DNA from: Helicobacter cholecystus
GTDB lineage: Bacteria > Campylobacterota > Campylobacteria > Campylobacterales > Helicobacteraceae
Length of the DNA: 64,000 nucleotides
Direction: 5' to 3'
NCBI RefSeq assembly: GCF_003364215.1
Contig: NZ_NXLU01000001.1
Span: forward strand, 186,001 to 250,000
The notes under the pieces are model-generated. The model had not been told where the DNA came from and did not search any database. It saw only the letters and a list, made by a program, of their open reading frames with translations. This document shows, piece after piece, positions 40,618-49,984 of the stretch. The translations under genes and the position numbers were made by a program. How positions within the stretch are numbered: the first letter of the stretch is position 1; each line of letters begins with the position of its first letter.

Positions 40618-42168
40618 TTATCCTTTAATCCCAAACCAAAACTTTTTGCGATTAGGGTTAATTTTTTTAAGAATAGCAAGATAAATTCCATGTGTTCCAA
40701 AAATAGCTGTAACCACAGAAACGACAATCCCAATAATCATTGTGATGGCAAATCCCTTAATTGCTCCTGTTCCATAGGCATAGAGCAGGATAGCTGCAAT
40801 GATTGTTGTAAGGTTAGAATCAAAAATTGCTCTTGAAGCATTGGCATAACCTTCTTCAATAGATTGAGCAATGCTTTTTCCCTCATAAAAACACTCTCTA
40901 ATACGCTCATTGATAATGATATTTGCATCGACTGCCATACCTACAGTAAGTACAATTCCTGCCATTCCTGGGAGGGTGAGTGTTGCATTAAAGAGTGCCA
41001 TAATCGCAATAATGAGTAAGATATTTATAAGAAGAGCTCCTACAGCAATGACACCTGCAAAATGATAATACATAATCATAAAAATAAGCACCAAGGCAAA
41101 ACCACTAAAGAGTGCAATCATCGAAGCCTTGATACTCTCAGCTCCTAAGCTTGGCCCAACACTTCGTTTCTCAATCACTTCTACTGGAGCTGAGAGTGCA
41201 CCACTCCTAAGAGCAATCGCTAAATCACTCGCTTCCTCAGAAGTAAAATTTCCACTAATTTGTCCGCTCCCGCCTCCAATTCTTTCGCGAATGACAGGGG
41301 CTGAATAAACTTTTCCATCAAGCACAATTGCCATTCTTTTTCCAATATTTGCACCAGAGAAATCTCCAAAAATCTTAGCCCCTTTTGAATCAAGGTTGAA
41401 AGCTACAACAGGTTGGGAGTTTTGATCGTAAGAAACTTTTGCATCAGTAATCATTTCTCCATCAATAATTGGCACAGCTTTAAGTAAAATTTTCTCTTGA
41501 GAATTCACAAAGGGTAAAAGCACATCGCCTAGTCTATGTGCTTCACTCTCACTCATCATATTGGCTCTACTTGCTCTTTCTTCATCAACAGCCATCATCT
41601 GCAGATGTGCAGATTTTGAAATTAAATCAATCGCCCTTTTTTCTTCTTGAGCATTTTTAATCCCTGGAAGAGCAACAAGAATATTTTCTTTTCCTTGTCG
41701 TGTAACGCTAGGCTCACTTAGTCCAAATAAATCTAAGCGATTACGGATTGTTCCAATAGCTTGATCAATGGCATTTTGAGTAATTTGTGTAATTTGCTCT
41801 TGTGTAAAACTTAAAGAATATTCTCCATCAGAATAATTAATCTCTAGTCCCCCAAAATCTTTGAGAAATTGATCAATTTTGGGTTTTTCATCAATATCTA
41901 GCAATTTAAAAGAAAGAGAGTGATCATTTGTTTTAAGATTTCTAATGAGAATTTTTTGTTTCTTGGCTTCATAATTAAGGCTAGTTGCAAGAGAGTTGTA
42001 GCGAGATTTTATAGCTTCAGAAGTTTTGATTTCTAAAAGCATTGTCAATCCTCCTTGCAAATCAAGCCCAAGATTAATCTTGGGACCTTGAAGATTTGTA
42101 AAAGAAGGAATTGAGAGTAGCAGTCCAAAAATGGAGCAAGCAATAAAAATTAAAAGTCGAAAGTTCAT
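40618..42168 (-). CDS. secD: Protein translocase subunit SecD
   Basis: 516 aa. N-terminal membrane segment, [15 protein letters not shown] (D1-type motif), a large periplasmic domain, then five membrane segments with [28 protein letters not shown]. Order yajC-secD-secF with 6- and 2-nt gaps is the standard arrangement. Confidence 0.96.
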   Translation of the reverse strand: MNFRLLIFIACSIFGLLLSIPSFTNLQGPKINLGLDLQGGLTMLLEIKTSEAIKSRYNSLATSLNYEAKKQKILIRNLKTNDHSLSFKLLDIDEKPKIDQFLKDFGGLEINYSDGEYSLSFTQEQITQITQNAIDQAIGTIRNRLDLFGLSEPSVTRQGKENILVALPGIKNAQEEKRAIDLISKSAHLQMMAVDEERASRANMMSESEAHRLGDVLLPFVNSQEKILLKAVPIIDGEMITDAKVSYDQNSQPVVAFNLDSKGAKIFGDFSGANIGKRMAIVLDGKVYSAPVIRERIGGGSGQISGNFTSEEASDLAIALRSGALSAPVEVIEKRSVGPSLGAESIKASMIALFSGFALVLIFMIMYYHFAGVIAVGALLINILLIIAIMALFNATLTLPGMAGIVLTVGMAVDANIIINERIRECFYEGKSIAQSIEEGYANASRAIFDSNLTTIIAAILLYAYGTGAIKGFAITMIIGIVVSVVTAIFGTHGIYLAILKKINPNRKKFWFGIKG

Positions 42169-42174
42169 TGTGGC

Positions 42175-42453
42175 TTATTGCTCAACTTTGTAAGCGATGT
42201 ATTCCTTTACAAGCTTCATTGTGCTTTCACCCGATCTTACAAGAAAATGATTGTCTTCCTTTTTAATAATCTCACACATAATCCCACCATAAGAAACAAC
42301 CTTATCTCCCACCTGTAGTGCTTCAAGCATCTGTTTATGTTTTTTTTGTTGATTTTTTTGGGGACGAATAAATAAAAAATAAAAAATCGCAAAAATTGCG
42401 ATAAATGGAACAAGAGAAGTTAGAATCCCTGTAAGGCTATTTGCATCTTGCAT
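42175..42453 (-). CDS. yajC: Preprotein translocase subunit YajC
   Basis: 92 aa, one membrane segment (about residues 10-28, LVPFIAIFAIFYFLFIRPQ) followed by the conserved RPQKNQQKKHKQML and a small KOW-like domain (LQVGDKVVSYGGIMCEI). Accessory to SecDF. Confidence 0.95.
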   Translation of the reverse strand: MQDANSLTGILTSLVPFIAIFAIFYFLFIRPQKNQQKKHKQMLEALQVGDKVVSYGGIMCEIIKKEDNHFLVRSGESTMKLVKEYIAYKVEQ

Positions 42454-42475
42454 TGTGTATCCTTTTATTTAAAAA

Positions 42476-43786
42476 TTAAGCTTGAGATTTTAGCATATTA
42501 GTTTTTTTACATAAAAACAAAAGTGTCAAACTTCCTAAAATCCCTGCTAAAAGTGATGAACAAAGAATGGAAATTTTTGCAATATCAATATGTCCTGCAT
42601 TCTCAAAAGCTAGATTTGTCACAAACATTGACATTGTAAATCCAATTCCTGCAAGCATTCCTGCTCCTAAAATACACCCCCAAGAGAGATGACTTGGGCG
42701 TGAGGCAATGCCAAACTTTTCGCATAAATAAGTAAGAATTAAGATTCCTAGAGGTTTTCCCACAATTAGGCCAAGTCCTATACCATAAACAATATGGCTT
42801 GCTGTTGGATCAATATTTCCTCCATTAATTGCAACTCCCGCATTGGCAAAGGCAAAAAGAGGCATAATTAAATAAGTAGAGTAGGAGTGTAGAAAGTGTT
42901 CAAGTTTAGAGAGAGGGCTTTGAACTTCACTCATTACTTTGTGCATAGTTTCAATGTGATGAATTTGCTCATGATTTAAGAGGACATTTTTTCTCCCCTT
43001 GTCTTTATTGCTGAAATGCTCTAGCTCTTTATTCATCTTTTCCATAAAGATCTTGGTTTGTATTTTAGGTTCGATAGGAATACAGAAGGCAAGGATTACT
43101 GCTGAGATTGTTGCGTGAATTCCGCTTTCATGTATACAAAACCAAAGCACAATACCAATAAGCAAATAGGGGGTCAAAGATCGGACTCCTGCATAATTGA
43201 GTGCAACAAGAATTCCTACTAAAAAGACTGAGCAAAGAAGCCAAAAAGATGCAATGCCTGAACTATAAAAAATTGCGATCACAACAATTGCACCCAAATC
43301 ATCAACAACAGCAAGAGTGACTAAAAAAAGCTTAAGTGAAGAGGGGACTCTCTTTCCTAAAAGCAAGATAACACCTAGAGCAAAAGCAATATCTGTGGCC
43401 ATGGGAATCCCAAACCCATGTTCTGTGGGAGTACCAAGATTAAAAATCAAATAAATGATTGCAGGGAAGATCATTCCTCCAACGGCTGCGATTGCAGGAA
43501 AGGCTGCTTTTTTAAATCCTGACAATCCTCCATAGAGGAATTCTCTTTTAATCTCTAACCCCACCATTAAAAAGAAAAAGCTCATTAAAACATCATTGAT
43601 CCAAAGATGGAGACTAAAACCCAAAAAGTGATCTCCATAGCTAAGGCCTAGTTTTTGATTCCATAAATCAAAATACCAAGAGGCGATAGGACTATTTGCT
43701 ACCACCATTGCAAGAAGAGCACAGAAAAATAAAAAGATTCCTCCAAAACTCTCCATATGGATAATTTTTTTTACTAATGCAAACAT
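42476..43786 (-). CDS. nhaA: Na+/H+ antiporter NhaA
   Basis: 436 aa, about 12 membrane segments. Family signatures GIPMATDIAFALGV and LAVVDDLGAIVVIA, the latter with the paired aspartates that bind Na+/H+. A long hydrophilic loop (about residues 235-285, rich in Lys/Glu/His) is larger than in E. coli NhaA, a feature known from Helicobacter NhaA. Starts directly after the addA stop with no gap. Confidence 0.95.
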   Translation of the reverse strand: MFALVKKIIHMESFGGIFLFFCALLAMVVANSPIASWYFDLWNQKLGLSYGDHFLGFSLHLWINDVLMSFFFLMVGLEIKREFLYGGLSGFKKAAFPAIAAVGGMIFPAIIYLIFNLGTPTEHGFGIPMATDIAFALGVILLLGKRVPSSLKLFLVTLAVVDDLGAIVVIAIFYSSGIASFWLLCSVFLVGILVALNYAGVRSLTPYLLIGIVLWFCIHESGIHATISAVILAFCIPIEPKIQTKIFMEKMNKELEHFSNKDKGRKNVLLNHEQIHHIETMHKVMSEVQSPLSKLEHFLHSYSTYLIMPLFAFANAGVAINGGNIDPTASHIVYGIGLGLIVGKPLGILILTYLCEKFGIASRPSHLSWGCILGAGMLAGIGFTMSMFVTNLAFENAGHIDIAKISILCSSLLAGILGSLTLLFLCKKTNMLKSQA

Positions 43787-46588
43787 TTATACTCCTTCAC
43801 ATATGACTTGATGCAAGTCAAGATTGTGCTGATACATCAAATAGCCTCTAACCTCAGCTTGAGGGTATATAATCTTGACAAAATTTGCATAACGTCTGAT
43901 TTGATCTTCATAAGTTTTGTTTTCCCCACCACTTTTATAATCAATGACAATTGCTTTTTTGATTGTCTGATTTTCATCCTTACAAAGTAAAAGACAATCT
44001 ATTCTATAAAGTTTATCTTCAACCATAAAAGAAACTTCTGTTTTTAATTCACTAAAATGAAATTTTTCAACAAAAAGTGATGAGATTTTTTGCAAAGACT
44101 CTAGAATTTTACCCTCTTCCTCCATATTGAGGTAGATTCCATAATGATTTTTTAGATATTTTCCTATTTTTAGGATAGGACATTTGTATCCAAGATAAAG
44201 CTCTAAAGCCTTATGAAAGGCATCTCCACGCTTAATTGCTGGGATATGATTAGGTTTATAAATTTTTTCTTTGACTTTAATAAAGCTCTCTTGGCGTCCA
44301 AAGTCTTTTTGGGTAACGACTTCTAAAAGAGGCTGATTTTTTTCATTCTTGATGCTTGTGATATTTTCAAGTTTTCCATATTCACTCTTAAGAAGCAATA
44401 CCCCATCTTTATCAACAAGACCAATATTCTCAAATGCACTATTTCCTCGATAGGGATGAATGGGCATAATCCAGAGACTCTCCACTGCTCGTGTGAGTGC
44501 AACATAAAGCAAATTTTGCTTCTCTTTCCGTTCTTTCTCTTTTTTGACTTGTTTAGCATATGCATAGATTTCATCAAATTCTTCACGATTTTTTTGTTTT
44601 AAAAAGAGGGTTGCTTTGAGTTCTTGGTCGTAGTGGTAAAAAAGAGGATCTTTATCATTACCTCCCTTACTCATTTTATCCACTACAATAAGATGAGGAA
44701 ATTCAAGTCCTTTTGATTTGTGGATTGTAAGGATTCTTAATCCTTGTTTTTCTTCTTCAAGTCCATTAAAATTCTTGACATTGCAAATAAACTCTTCAAT
44801 ATTTTTACTCTCACAAGCCAACTCAAGCATCTTTTGTGCTTCCAAGGAATTAAGAGCATAGAGTTTGATACTTTGATAAATAAACTCTTCAATGCTTTGA
44901 TCTTTCCAAGCAATATAGGGAGGAGGAGAGTCAATATCTTGACCCAAAAGCTTTGCAAGATTATAGGGAGCTAGAGAATTTGTCTCTTGAGGATTAAGAG
45001 AGTATTGCAATGCATTTAAGAGGATTTGTGCATCTCTTTTTTTATCTAAAGAAATACTTTCTTCTGTGGTAATGTGTTGATAGTATTTTTTAAGAAAATC
45101 ACCTATTTCTAGAACTTCTTGATTGTTAAAACAGAGTATTGCAATCTCATCAAGTCTTGCGCCTTTTTGTAAAAGTTCCTCTAAGGTAGAGTGAATTTGA
45201 TCAAAAACAATAGATTTGTTATCTGTATCTTTTTCAAAGAGAATCTGTGGGAAAATCTTAACATACCCTCCACTTTTTTGTGAATTTTGCTTGGTATAGT
45301 CGCTCATGCATTGCTCAAAAACTTGATTGACAAATTCTACGATTACCTCTCCACTGCGATAATTTGTATTAAGTGCATAATCTTTGAGTGAGAAATTTTC
45401 CCTCACATCTCTCATCAATCTCCCCTCACCCCCTCTAAAACTATAAATACTTTGCTTCTGATCCCCTACAACAAAAAAACTTCTTTCCTTGATTCTTCCA
45501 TTCCCAGAGCAAATCTCTACAATTAATGGGTAGAGAATTTTATACTGCAAAACACTGGTGTCTTGAAATTCATCAAGAAGAATATGTGAGATTTTCTCAT
45601 CTAATCGGAAATAGAAAAAATCTGAGGAAATTTTGTTCTCACATAATAGGCTATAACATTTTTGCGTAATATCGGAGAAATCAAGCGCATTGTGTTTTTT
45701 AATCATATGGCTTTTGCTTTGGCTGTAGTGGAAACGAAATTGTTCAATAAAGCCTAGAGAGATGCTTTCTTTTAGGCAAAAATACTCTTTTAAAGCTTGA
45801 GTAAGTTCATTAAAATCACTAGGGGAGAGTTTGAGGTTTTTAAAATAATGGTATTGCTCTCTTTTAAGAATCCAATTTTTTGAAAGAAGATCATCAAAAT
45901 TTTTAAAACTAACATTTTTCTTTGCTGTATCTGAGGCTTGAGGGTGATTAAGAATTCGATCTGCAATGCTCTTAGCCTCTTGTAGAATTTTTGCTTTAAT
46001 CTTTTCAAGATCCCCTTGCAACAATTGTTTTAAACTATTGGGATAGTTTGCATTGACTTGATCAATCATATTAAGAATCTGAGAGAGAGATTGGTCGTGA
46101 GAGAGGCAGAACTCAAGCAAGAATTCTTTTTGTTTGTCTTGAAGAGTGGAGAGAAAATGCTCATAGATTTCTTTAGTTTCAAGTTTTTGAGGTGAAAAAT
46201 TATAAGGAATACCCATATACCAACAAAAGCGTTTTGCAATGGAATTAAAAAATGCATCAATCGTCATAATTTTGGGAGTTGAGATATAGAAATTTTTAAG
46301 AAGCCTTTTTGCATTTTCTTGCACTATGGTTTGATGAAGAGCGTAGTGTTGATTGAGATTTTTAATCAGATTGCTTTTTTCTTCACATTCTTCTCCTGCA
46401 AGGATTTCTAGAAATCTTGCAATCCTCTCCCCCATTTCTTTGACTGCTTTTTTTGTAAAGGTAAGAGTGAGAATTTCTTCTACTTTTGCACCCTCAAAAA
46501 GCAAATAAACATATCGCATTGCTAAGCTATAGGTTTTTCCACTTCCTGCAGAGGCTTCAAAACAAACAAGTTGTTTGCTCTCACTCAT
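43787..46588 (-). CDS. addA: AddA-like helicase-nuclease of the AddAB recombination complex
   Basis: 933 aa RecB/AddA-type UvrD helicase. Walker A ASAGSGKTYSLAMRY, motif II LLDEFQDTSVLQY, motif III GDQKQSIYSFRGGE, motif V TIHKSKGLEFPHLIVVD, motif VI LYVALTRAVESLW. A C-terminal PD-(D/E)XK nuclease follows: HKALELYLG, RIDCLLLC, IVIDYKSG. Initiates double-strand break repair. AAAGGAG before the ATG; probable first gene of the 13-gene minus-strand operon. The partner addB is not in this window. Confidence 0.9.
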   Translation of the reverse strand: MSESKQLVCFEASAGSGKTYSLAMRYVYLLFEGAKVEEILTLTFTKKAVKEMGERIARFLEILAGEECEEKSNLIKNLNQHYALHQTIVQENAKRLLKNFYISTPKIMTIDAFFNSIAKRFCWYMGIPYNFSPQKLETKEIYEHFLSTLQDKQKEFLLEFCLSHDQSLSQILNMIDQVNANYPNSLKQLLQGDLEKIKAKILQEAKSIADRILNHPQASDTAKKNVSFKNFDDLLSKNWILKREQYHYFKNLKLSPSDFNELTQALKEYFCLKESISLGFIEQFRFHYSQSKSHMIKKHNALDFSDITQKCYSLLCENKISSDFFYFRLDEKISHILLDEFQDTSVLQYKILYPLIVEICSGNGRIKERSFFVVGDQKQSIYSFRGGEGRLMRDVRENFSLKDYALNTNYRSGEVIVEFVNQVFEQCMSDYTKQNSQKSGGYVKIFPQILFEKDTDNKSIVFDQIHSTLEELLQKGARLDEIAILCFNNQEVLEIGDFLKKYYQHITTEESISLDKKRDAQILLNALQYSLNPQETNSLAPYNLAKLLGQDIDSPPPYIAWKDQSIEEFIYQSIKLYALNSLEAQKMLELACESKNIEEFICNVKNFNGLEEEKQGLRILTIHKSKGLEFPHLIVVDKMSKGGNDKDPLFYHYDQELKATLFLKQKNREEFDEIYAYAKQVKKEKERKEKQNLLYVALTRAVESLWIMPIHPYRGNSAFENIGLVDKDGVLLLKSEYGKLENITSIKNEKNQPLLEVVTQKDFGRQESFIKVKEKIYKPNHIPAIKRGDAFHKALELYLGYKCPILKIGKYLKNHYGIYLNMEEEGKILESLQKISSLFVEKFHFSELKTEVSFMVEDKLYRIDCLLLCKDENQTIKKAIVIDYKSGGENKTYEDQIRRYANFVKIIYPQAEVRGYLMYQHNLDLHQVICEGV

Positions 46589-46617
46589 TTTTTCTCCTTT
46601 AATCTTTTCTTTGAAAA

Positions 46618-46623
46618 TTTATA
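46618..46623 (-). promoter_or_regulatory. Possible -10 box for the addA-mfd operon
   Basis: TATAAA on the minus strand, 29 nt upstream of the addA ATG, in a 238-nt gap that otherwise shows no gene. No clear -35. Confidence 0.4.
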
Positions 46624-46826
46624 TTGATTAATTTGCTTGAGATGATTTTACTCAGAGTTTGAGAAAAAACCAAGAGATGAGAGTTTTGTTTGAAGTTAAA
46701 AAATAAGGGAAAGATAATAGGAGAGTAAGATTCTATTGGTATGACAAAGAGCTATTGATTTTGTTGTGTTTTATGCACCAAGGAGTATTCTTTTTTGTGC
46801 TTGGCAATCAGTGAAAAGTGAGTGAT

Positions 46827-47912
46827 TTAGTTGGGAGTGAAAAATCTTTGTTTAAGGGTTTCTACAATCTTTTCAAATCCTGCTTTTTCTTTTTCAAATA
46901 AATGTGCATTTGGGACAGGTGGGGTGAGTTTGCTGAGGATATTGCGTGCAAAAAATAGCACTTCTTGTGGAGTTTTGGCATGATGCATTAACCTATTTTC
47001 AAGAAGATAGATATCATGATAAAGAAAAAGTGAGCGTGTAGAAATAGTAGGAATCCCAAGATAACAGCTCTCAAGATTCATTGTCCCCCCTCCACCAATA
47101 AGCAAATCAATATAGGGATAGAACTCGCTAGGATCTAACTTTTTCTCCAAAATATGGACATTGTTTAAACCACCAAATTCTTTAATAAGCCCCTCACTTC
47201 CATAGCGTGGCATAATCACCAAATTAGCATTGAGTGAGGAAGAGAGTAGATGAACACTCTCATAAATAATAGGAAGTTTTTCTTTGACATAGTGAGCTTT
47301 ATACTCCTCTTCTCTAATTAAGATACAAGGCAAGGAGGAGTCAAGCCCTAGCTCTTCTCTAAAATCTTTTCCTTTCTTAAGATCTCTAAGCCATAGAGCC
47401 ACATCAATAAATTCATAAGCAATAATATTTTCTTTTGCAACACCTAGTGCTTCATAGCATTGAGCGGGGACAACAAAGGGATGAAAAACAAGGGAGGAGA
47501 GAGGGAGGGTAAGACGAGAGAGAATGGTGAGGGCCTGTAGAGAGAAGATATGCCCTGCAATAGGGGTGTCAGCAAAGTTAATCACAGGAATTCCTAGCCC
47601 ATAAGCTGTTTGGACTCCCTCAACACTTGCTCCTGTAATAAATATTTGAGGGGTTTTACCCAAACGCTTAAAAAGAGATAAGAACCCATTTTGCCTTTGC
47701 AGTCTTGCTTGGAGCTTCCCCAACTTACTCGCCCCTCCATAACCCCCTATACAGTATGCCTCAATCTTAAAAAGTTCTAAAAGTCGATGAGTTTCACTAT
47801 AGTCCTCATTCCCTCTTGTTGTGATTATCACTTCATCTATTTTTTTAAGTAGAGGAAGCATGCCTTTAAAAAAAAGGACATATTTTGGATCTGTAATATC
47901 AAGCCAAATCAT
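46827..47912 (-). CDS. DUF354-family protein (GT-B-like, probable glycan or nucleotide-sugar enzyme)
   Basis: 361 aa. Starts MIWLDITDPKYVLFFKGML, the typical DUF354 N-terminus, and has a nucleotide-sugar-type motif LIGGGGTMNLESCYLGIPTIS near residue 275. DUF354 proteins resemble UDP-GlcNAc 2-epimerase/GT-B folds and occur in surface-polysaccharide loci; the reaction is not known. I chose ATG 47912 because GGGAG lies 4 nt upstream; a longer frame starts at 47936. Overlaps the upstream glycosyltransferase by 14 nt, so the two are co-expressed. Confidence 0.75.
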   Translation of the reverse strand: MIWLDITDPKYVLFFKGMLPLLKKIDEVIITTRGNEDYSETHRLLELFKIEAYCIGGYGGASKLGKLQARLQRQNGFLSLFKRLGKTPQIFITGASVEGVQTAYGLGIPVINFADTPIAGHIFSLQALTILSRLTLPLSSLVFHPFVVPAQCYEALGVAKENIIAYEFIDVALWLRDLKKGKDFREELGLDSSLPCILIREEEYKAHYVKEKLPIIYESVHLLSSSLNANLVIMPRYGSEGLIKEFGGLNNVHILEKKLDPSEFYPYIDLLIGGGGTMNLESCYLGIPTISTRSLFLYHDIYLLENRLMHHAKTPQEVLFFARNILSKLTPPVPNAHLFEKEKAGFEKIVETLKQRFFTPN

Positions 47913-49059
47913 TTTTTTCTCCCAATAGCTCTGCAATGAGATGTAAAATCTTTTTTTGGTTTTCTTGTGTGCTTAAAAGTGGGCTTACTTTATGGGCATT
48001 GGATTTAAAGTGGATAACATCTTGTAGGGTCAAAGAGTTAATTAAAGCAATTAAAGAAGAGGTTTGAAAATCTTTTGAGACTTTTCCAATTCCATATTTT
48101 TCTATCAGTGGAGTGATTGAAGGTAGGGGTGTGCTCATCACTCCAAGACGAGCTTGAATATACTCAAAGAATTTATTAGGCAGAGCATGAGTGTTATTAA
48201 ATCCATTGGGTTTAAGTGTAATGACTCCAAGATCAAAGGCATTTGTAAAGGGGATAATCTCCTCTAGCTTTTTTGGTGTATGAATTTTAATTGTGGGGAT
48301 TGTTTGGGCTTGGGAGTGAAAATCTTTTAAAAAAGAGGGGTGATTGCTAAGGGTGATGAGGTTTAATCTTATCCCCTCTTTAAGCCCTTTAGCAATTTCT
48401 AAGAGATTGAAACTCTCGCGATCAGGACTGATTAGTCCATGGTAGATAAGCTCTAAATGAGTATTTTTTGAGGGGGTGAGTGGGCTGTATGGAGGAAGAG
48501 AGAGAAAGAGTGTGGGGCAAATGTTATATACTTCTTGATACTTGTGTGCAATCCCTTCACTTACACAAAGAGCACGATCAACTTGGGGTAGAAATGTATC
48601 GCAGAGATATTTAAAAAATGCCCCAAAACTCTCTAACCATTTTGCATCATTTTCATACTCTAGGGGATAATATTCTCTTAAATCAATCATCACCTTGGCT
48701 CTCAAATTATTTTTTTTATATTCTAAGGCAAAGGGCAAAAGAGTGATATCTTCAACAATCAATAAATCCAGCCCCTTAGTGCTAAGAAGAGCATCTTTTA
48801 GTATCAAACGATTAGGAGTATAGAGAAGTTTGTCAAAGTTTTTATTTCTGCAAGCTTGGAGTAATTCTTCTTGCTCTTGGGGGGTTCTTTGGGCTGCACT
48901 CTTGCTAGGGGGAAAAGAAAAGGTTTTCACTCCTTGAATTAAGGGGCATTCTTTGCCAAACACAAAAAGATGATAAAAGCCCTGAAGCATTCTAATAAGT
49001 CGTGCAGGACGTGGCTTGGTCATTGGATTGCTGTCACATAAAATTGCAATATTTTTCAC
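47899..49059 (-). CDS. Glycosyltransferase, GT4-like (paralog of the gene at 4528)
   Basis: About 386 aa. Shares with the gene at 4528-5685 the N-terminal motif S-N-P-x-x-x-PRP-x-R (SNPMTKPRPARLIRML), a central TFLPQ.D segment followed by LFLSLP, the C-lobe start LELIYHGLISPDRES and the donor segment PNKFFEYIQARLGVM. I prefer GTG 49059 (GGAG 7 nt upstream; matches the paralog's length) over ATG 49083, which lacks a ribosome-binding site. Paired with the DUF354 gene. Acceptor unknown. Confidence 0.75.
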   Translation of the reverse strand: MKNIAILCDSNPMTKPRPARLIRMLQGFYHLFVFGKECPLIQGVKTFSFPPSKSAAQRTPQEQEELLQACRNKNFDKLLYTPNRLILKDALLSTKGLDLLIVEDITLLPFALEYKKNNLRAKVMIDLREYYPLEYENDAKWLESFGAFFKYLCDTFLPQVDRALCVSEGIAHKYQEVYNICPTLFLSLPPYSPLTPSKNTHLELIYHGLISPDRESFNLLEIAKGLKEGIRLNLITLSNHPSFLKDFHSQAQTIPTIKIHTPKKLEEIIPFTNAFDLGVITLKPNGFNNTHALPNKFFEYIQARLGVMSTPLPSITPLIEKYGIGKVSKDFQTSSLIALINSLTLQDVIHFKSNAHKVSPLLSTQENQKKILHLIAELLGEKNDLA

Positions 49060-49177
49060 ACACTTACTCCAAAATAAAATCATGATTTTAAAATAGAAAA
49101 ATCCAAATGATAGAAGAAATTTTTAAAAAATCTTGTCAAAAAGTAAATTTTGTCTTATATTTTCTGTATTTTTTCCT

Positions 49178-49183
49178 TACAAT
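49178..49183 (+). promoter_or_regulatory. Possible -10 box for the OMP gene at 49211
   Basis: TACAAT 27 nt upstream of the ATG, preceded by a T-rich stretch as in Campylobacterota sigma-70 promoters. Confidence 0.45.
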
Positions 49184-49210
49184 AGAGAGACTTTTTTAAA
49201 GGAGCGAAAG

Positions 49211-49948
49211 ATGAAAACAAAATTATTAGGGGTTTTTATATCTTCTTTATTGTGTGTAGGTGTGGCAGAAGCTAGGTTTTACATAGGAGTTGAGGGAGGG
49301 TATCTTAGAAATCTTTCACAATTTGAGAACAAAATATATCATTATTCAATAAATCTAACACCCAATGGTCCAGTTCAAGAAAACAAGAGAGTAAATTTGA
49401 GAGAAAATGGAGTGGTGGGAAATCTTGTTTTAGGGACTGAACATTTTATCCAATCGCAGTATTTTGGCTGGAGATGGGGAATTTTTGGAGGATATGGAAT
49501 AAGTTGGGGCAAAGTTGAAAGTAGAAAAACTCAGCTTAATACTATACATTATGGGTTCAACACAGATTTCTTAGTCAATTTTCTTGTGGAAGAGAAACTC
49601 ACAAGTGGATTTTTTGTAGGTGTCGAATATGCCATAACAGATCTTAACCCAAAAAAACAAAGTGTCATGGGATTGACATATACTGTCAATAATGTCTCAA
49701 CTGATGTTTATGTGGGTAATAAGATAGTGGCTCAAGATGCATTTTTACGTGCAGGATTTAGCACTTTGGTGAATAAGAATCATCGGGTTGAGGTTATGGC
49801 AAAAATCCCTATGGCAAAAACAATAAACTCTAAACACTATGATTATGAAGATGTGCTCAATAACACTACACAAATAAAAGTTGATGACACATTCATCTTC
49901 ACTTACCAAAACATTCAAGCTCTTGTGAGCTATAAATATGTTTTCTAG
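49211..49948 (+). CDS. Small outer-membrane beta-barrel protein
   Basis: 245 aa. Signal peptide MKTKLLGVFISSLLCVGVAEA, mature start RFYIGVEGGY, alternating amphipathic strands and a C-terminal aromatic end VSYKYVF (BAM signal). Closest relative in the window is the interrupted gene at 61148-61915. I chose ATG 49211 (AAAGGAG 6 nt upstream) rather than the longer frame from 49133. A C11 run follows 16 nt after the stop. Function unknown; adhesin or porin are possible. Confidence 0.85.
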   Translation: MKTKLLGVFISSLLCVGVAEARFYIGVEGGYLRNLSQFENKIYHYSINLTPNGPVQENKRVNLRENGVVGNLVLGTEHFIQSQYFGWRWGIFGGYGISWGKVESRKTQLNTIHYGFNTDFLVNFLVEEKLTSGFFVGVEYAITDLNPKKQSVMGLTYTVNNVSTDVYVGNKIVAQDAFLRAGFSTLVNKNHRVEVMAKIPMAKTINSKHYDYEDVLNNTTQIKVDDTFIFTYQNIQALVSYKYVF

Positions 49949-49969
49949 GGGAGCTAATTTATAGCCCCC
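49948..49969 (+). terminator. Hairpin whose 3' arm is a C11 tract, after the OMP stop
   Basis: GGGG-A-GCTA, loop ATTTA, TAGC-CCCC: about 8 pairs with one bulge. The 3' arm runs into eleven Cs (49965-49975). It lies in the 36-nt gap between the convergent OMP and ileS stops. Tract slippage would alter the stem's flank; the effect is unknown. Confidence 0.4.
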
Positions 49970-49975
49970 CCCCCC
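49965..49975. repeat. C11/G11 homopolymer between OMP and ileS 3' ends
   Basis: Eleven consecutive Cs on the plus strand, 16 nt past the OMP stop and 9 nt past the ileS stop. Outside both coding sequences, in a position not typical for phase switching. Confidence 0.92.
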
Positions 49976-49984
49976 ACTAAAGCT

